Source: Candidatus Krumholzibacteriota bacterium
GTDB lineage: Bacteria; Krumholzibacteriota; Krumholzibacteriia; Krumholzibacteriales; Krumholzibacteriaceae
Reading direction: 5' to 3'
NCBI GenBank assembly: GCA_030672805.1
Contig: DAOVFR010000167.1
Span: forward strand, 1-5,968
DNA: 5,968 nt
This document shows, piece after piece, positions 4,061 to 5,968 of the stretch (position 1 is its first letter; each line of letters starts with the position of its first letter). The position numbers and the translations under genes are program-made. The notes under the pieces were generated by a model. The model did no database searches, was not told the origin of the DNA, and saw only the letters and a list, made by a program, of their open reading frames with translations.

Positions 4061-5968
4061 TCAGAATGACCTGATTTTTCTCGACGGAGGTCCCCGGCAC
4101 AACCTTGAGGGACTTGATCGTGCCCGCAACATTGGAAGTGAGGCTGTTCTGCATCTTCATCGCTTCGAGTATCACCAGGACATCGCCTTCCTCGACCCGG
4201 TCGCCCTCCTTTATCTCGAACTGGACAACCATCCCGGGCATTGGAGCGATAATCGACATCTCTCCTTCCGGGACTCCCGCGGGTTCCCCGCGCTTGGCGC
4301 TGCGTGGAGATTCCTTTTTATTCTCTTCCTTTTTCCTGACCCGCTTTGTTTCCTTTTTCACGATCGGCGCCGTATTGCTGACCGATTTGATACGGGTCTT
4401 CCCGCCGACCTCCTCGACGTCCACGTTATAGTATTCGCCGCCGACGAACACATTGAAAGAACGCAACCCGGTTCCCTTCTGCGGAACCTCCCCTTTAACT
4501 TTCTCGGCAAGCAATCCCGTGCGGGCCTTTTCGATCAGTTCATCTTCCCGTTTTACGTCATCGAGAGTTTTCGACCGCACCTCCGGTGGCGGTTCCTCGA
4601 TACCGTACTTCCATCTGAGAAAACGGAGACCCGTCGTCGGGTACAGCGCATAAGTCAATAAGTCCTTCTCATTCCTGGCCAGTCCCTTGACAGCTTCACG
4701 GGCCTTATCAAGTTCGGGCTCGAGCATATCCGCAGCCCTGCACTCTATCGGTTTTTCCCCCCGCGGGTATCCCCTGAGCGCCAATTTCTGGACTTTCCGA
4801 TCCATCGGAACGGGTGGTTTTCCGTACAGCCCGTAGGCGTAGTCCTTCACCTGCGCGCTGATCATCTTGTACCGTCCGAAGAGAACGTTCTGAACCGCCT
4901 GTATCCCGACAATCTGGCTCGTCGGTGTCACAAGCGGCGGATACCCGAGCTCCCTGCGCGTTCTGGGAAGCTCCTCGTACACTTCTTCGATGCGGTCCAG
5001 CGCATCCGCCTCCTTGAGCTGGCTCACAAGATTGGTAAGCATACCACCGGGGATCTGGTGTTCGAGCACCCCGGTATCGATGACCGCCATGCGTGTCGTG
5101 TTGAGAAACTGCCTGTACTTCGGCGCGATGGACTCAATGTATGCACCCAGTTCATACAGCTTCTCAAGGTTCAACCGGGGGTCCCGGTCCGTTCCGATCA
5201 GTGCGGCTACAATCGGCTCGACAGCCGGTTGAGAGGTCCTCAAACCGAACGGAGCCAGCGCACAATCGATGACATCCACGCCGGCCTCGATCGCCTTCAT
5301 GTACGTCATGGAAGCCATACCGCTCGTATAGTGACAGTGAAGCTGTATCGGGATCGCCACGGCCTCTTTCAATGCGGATATCAGTTCGAATGCATCGTAG
5401 GGATTGAGCAGTCCGGCCATATCCTTGATACAGAGAGAGTCGGCTCCCATATCCTCGAGGATCCGTGCCTTGTTAACATAGTATTCAAGGTTGAACACCT
5501 CTCCACCGAGACGTTCCCCCGTCAGGGAATAGGACAGTGATGCCTGGATGTGCCTGCCGCATTTCCTGATTGCCTTGAATGACGTATCGAAGTTCCGCTC
5601 ATCGTTAAGAGCATCGAACACTCGGAAAATATCGATGCCCGCATCGGAGGCGTGCTCGACAAAGGCCTCGACGACATCGTCCGCATAGTTTCTGTAACCG
5701 ACAAGGTTCTGCCCCCGCAGCAACATCTGCAGCGGTGTATTCCTGATCCGTTTCTTCAGATCGATGAGGCGTTCCCACGGATCTTCGTTGAGAAACCGGG
5801 TCGCAACGTCGAACGTTGCGCCTCCCCACACCTCCATCGAGTGGAATCCCACCTCGTCCATCTTCCCGGCGGTGGGGAGCATATCTTCCGTACGGAGCCG
5901 CGTCGCCAGCGTCGACTGGTGCCCGTCCCTGAAGGTAGTATCGGTGATCTTGAGGATTTGCGTCCCTA
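4047..5968 (-). CDS. oadA: Biotin-dependent carboxyltransferase: oxaloacetate decarboxylase alpha / pyruvate carboxylase subunit B, 5' end outside window
   Basis: Here 639 residues are visible and only about the first ten should be missing: the frame is open to the window edge and already contains the family's N-terminal TDTTFRDGHQS motif. The ATG at 5882-5880 is therefore internal. Residue numbers count from the first complete codon in the window. The carboxyltransferase barrel (1 to about 290) shows the metal-site aspartate of RDGHQS, the carbamylated-lysine motif IKDMAG (K181) and the metal-binding histidines of QLHCHYTSGM (H210, H212). The conserved carboxylase domain spans about 310-500. 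A strongly basic, Lys/Glu/Arg-rich linker at about 535-562 replaces the more usual Ala/Pro-rich one. The biotinyl domain (about 570-639) has APMPGM and EAMKM, with K604 the biotin site. It transfers CO2 between carboxybiotin and pyruvate/oxaloacetate. OadA and PycB cannot be separated without the neighbour upstream: a membrane OadB would indicate a sodium-pumping decarboxylase, and a biotin carboxylase PycA would indicate pyruvate carboxylase. The symbol is a family label. Confidence 0.93.
   Translation of the reverse strand, partial: GTQILKITDTTFRDGHQSTLATRLRTEDMLPTAGKMDEVGFHSMEVWGGATFDVATRFLNEDPWERLIDLKKRIRNTPLQMLLRGQNLVGYRNYADDVVEAFVEHASDAGIDIFRVFDALNDERNFDTSFKAIRKCGRHIQASLSYSLTGERLGGEVFNLEYYVNKARILEDMGADSLCIKDMAGLLNPYDAFELISALKEAVAIPIQLHCHYTSGMASMTYMKAIEAGVDVIDCALAPFGLRTSQPAVEPIVAALIGTDRDPRLNLEKLYELGAYIESIAPKYRQFLNTTRMAVIDTGVLEHQIPGGMLTNLVSQLKEADALDRIEEVYEELPRTRRELGYPPLVTPTSQIVGIQAVQNVLFGRYKMISAQVKDYAYGLYGKPPVPMDRKVQKLALRGYPRGEKPIECRAADMLEPELDKAREAVKGLARNEKDLLTYALYPTTGLRFLRWKYGIEEPPPEVRSKTLDDVKREDELIEKARTGLLAEKVKGEVPQKGTGLRSFNVFVGGEYYNVDVEEVGGKTRIKSVSNTAPIVKKETKRVRKKEENKKESPRSAKRGEPAGVPEGEMSIIAPMPGMVVQFEIKEGDRVEEGDVLVILEAMKMQNSLTSNVAGTIKSLKVVPGTSVEKNQVILTIIR

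Noticed and set aside
3993..4661. A 222-residue plus-strand frame beginning in the spacer.
   Set aside because: Apart from a short AT-rich start it runs antisense to the biotinyl domain and linker of the carboxyltransferase, with no motif of its own.
5880..5882. ATG as the start of the carboxyltransferase.
   Set aside because: The upstream codons in frame to the window edge encode the catalytic TDTTFRDGHQS motif, so the true start lies beyond 5968.

Overview
All recognisable genes lie on the minus strand, so transcription runs from high to low coordinates. The window holds two blocks separated by one AT-rich spacer of about 126 bases (3921-4046). No RNA genes, CRISPR arrays, insertion sequences or phage genes were seen. 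The coding sequence is GC-rich and dense, and the spacer is clearly AT-rich.

Block 1 (5968-4047) is a biotin-dependent carboxyltransferase of the oxaloacetate decarboxylase alpha / pyruvate carboxylase B family. Its first few codons lie outside the window, but its biotinyl domain is complete. It handles pyruvate/oxaloacetate carbon.

Block 2 (3920-1, continuing past the window edge) is a tight four-gene set. In order of transcription: a long NuoF-type NADH/FMN flavoprotein with an extra N-terminal [2Fe-2S] domain and a C-terminal two-cluster ferredoxin domain; a NuoE-type [2Fe-2S] protein; a short 261-residue iron-sulfur protein matching only the N-terminal electron-wire part of NuoG/HydA; and the first 234 residues of a GltD/NfnB-like FAD oxidoreductase with cysteine-rich N terminus. 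Spacings are 26 nt, a 4-nt GTGA overlap, and 3 nt, as expected for one operon. No membrane subunits are present, so this is a soluble flavin/iron-sulfur complex rather than complex I. The combination suggests NAD(H) chemistry at NuoF joined by iron-sulfur clusters to a second flavoprotein that probably uses NADP(H) and/or ferredoxin, as in Stn-type electron-bifurcating transhydrogenases. It could equally be the diaphorase part of a hydrogenase or formate dehydrogenase whose catalytic gene lies beyond position 1.

The most useful correction for an annotator concerns the NuoF-like gene. Its reading frame extends 110 codons upstream of the first conventional start (GTG, 3590-3588) and encodes a complete thioredoxin-like [2Fe-2S] domain, yet contains no ATG, GTG or TTG. 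A strong Shine-Dalgarno sequence sits 8 nt before a CTG (3920-3918), so a non-AUG start is likely. The spacer upstream has a good -35 box and a 15-bp imperfect inverted repeat overlapping the stop codon of block 1.

The gene content indicates an anaerobic or fermentative/syntrophic bacterium with GC-rich DNA. The sequence alone does not let me name a phylum with confidence.
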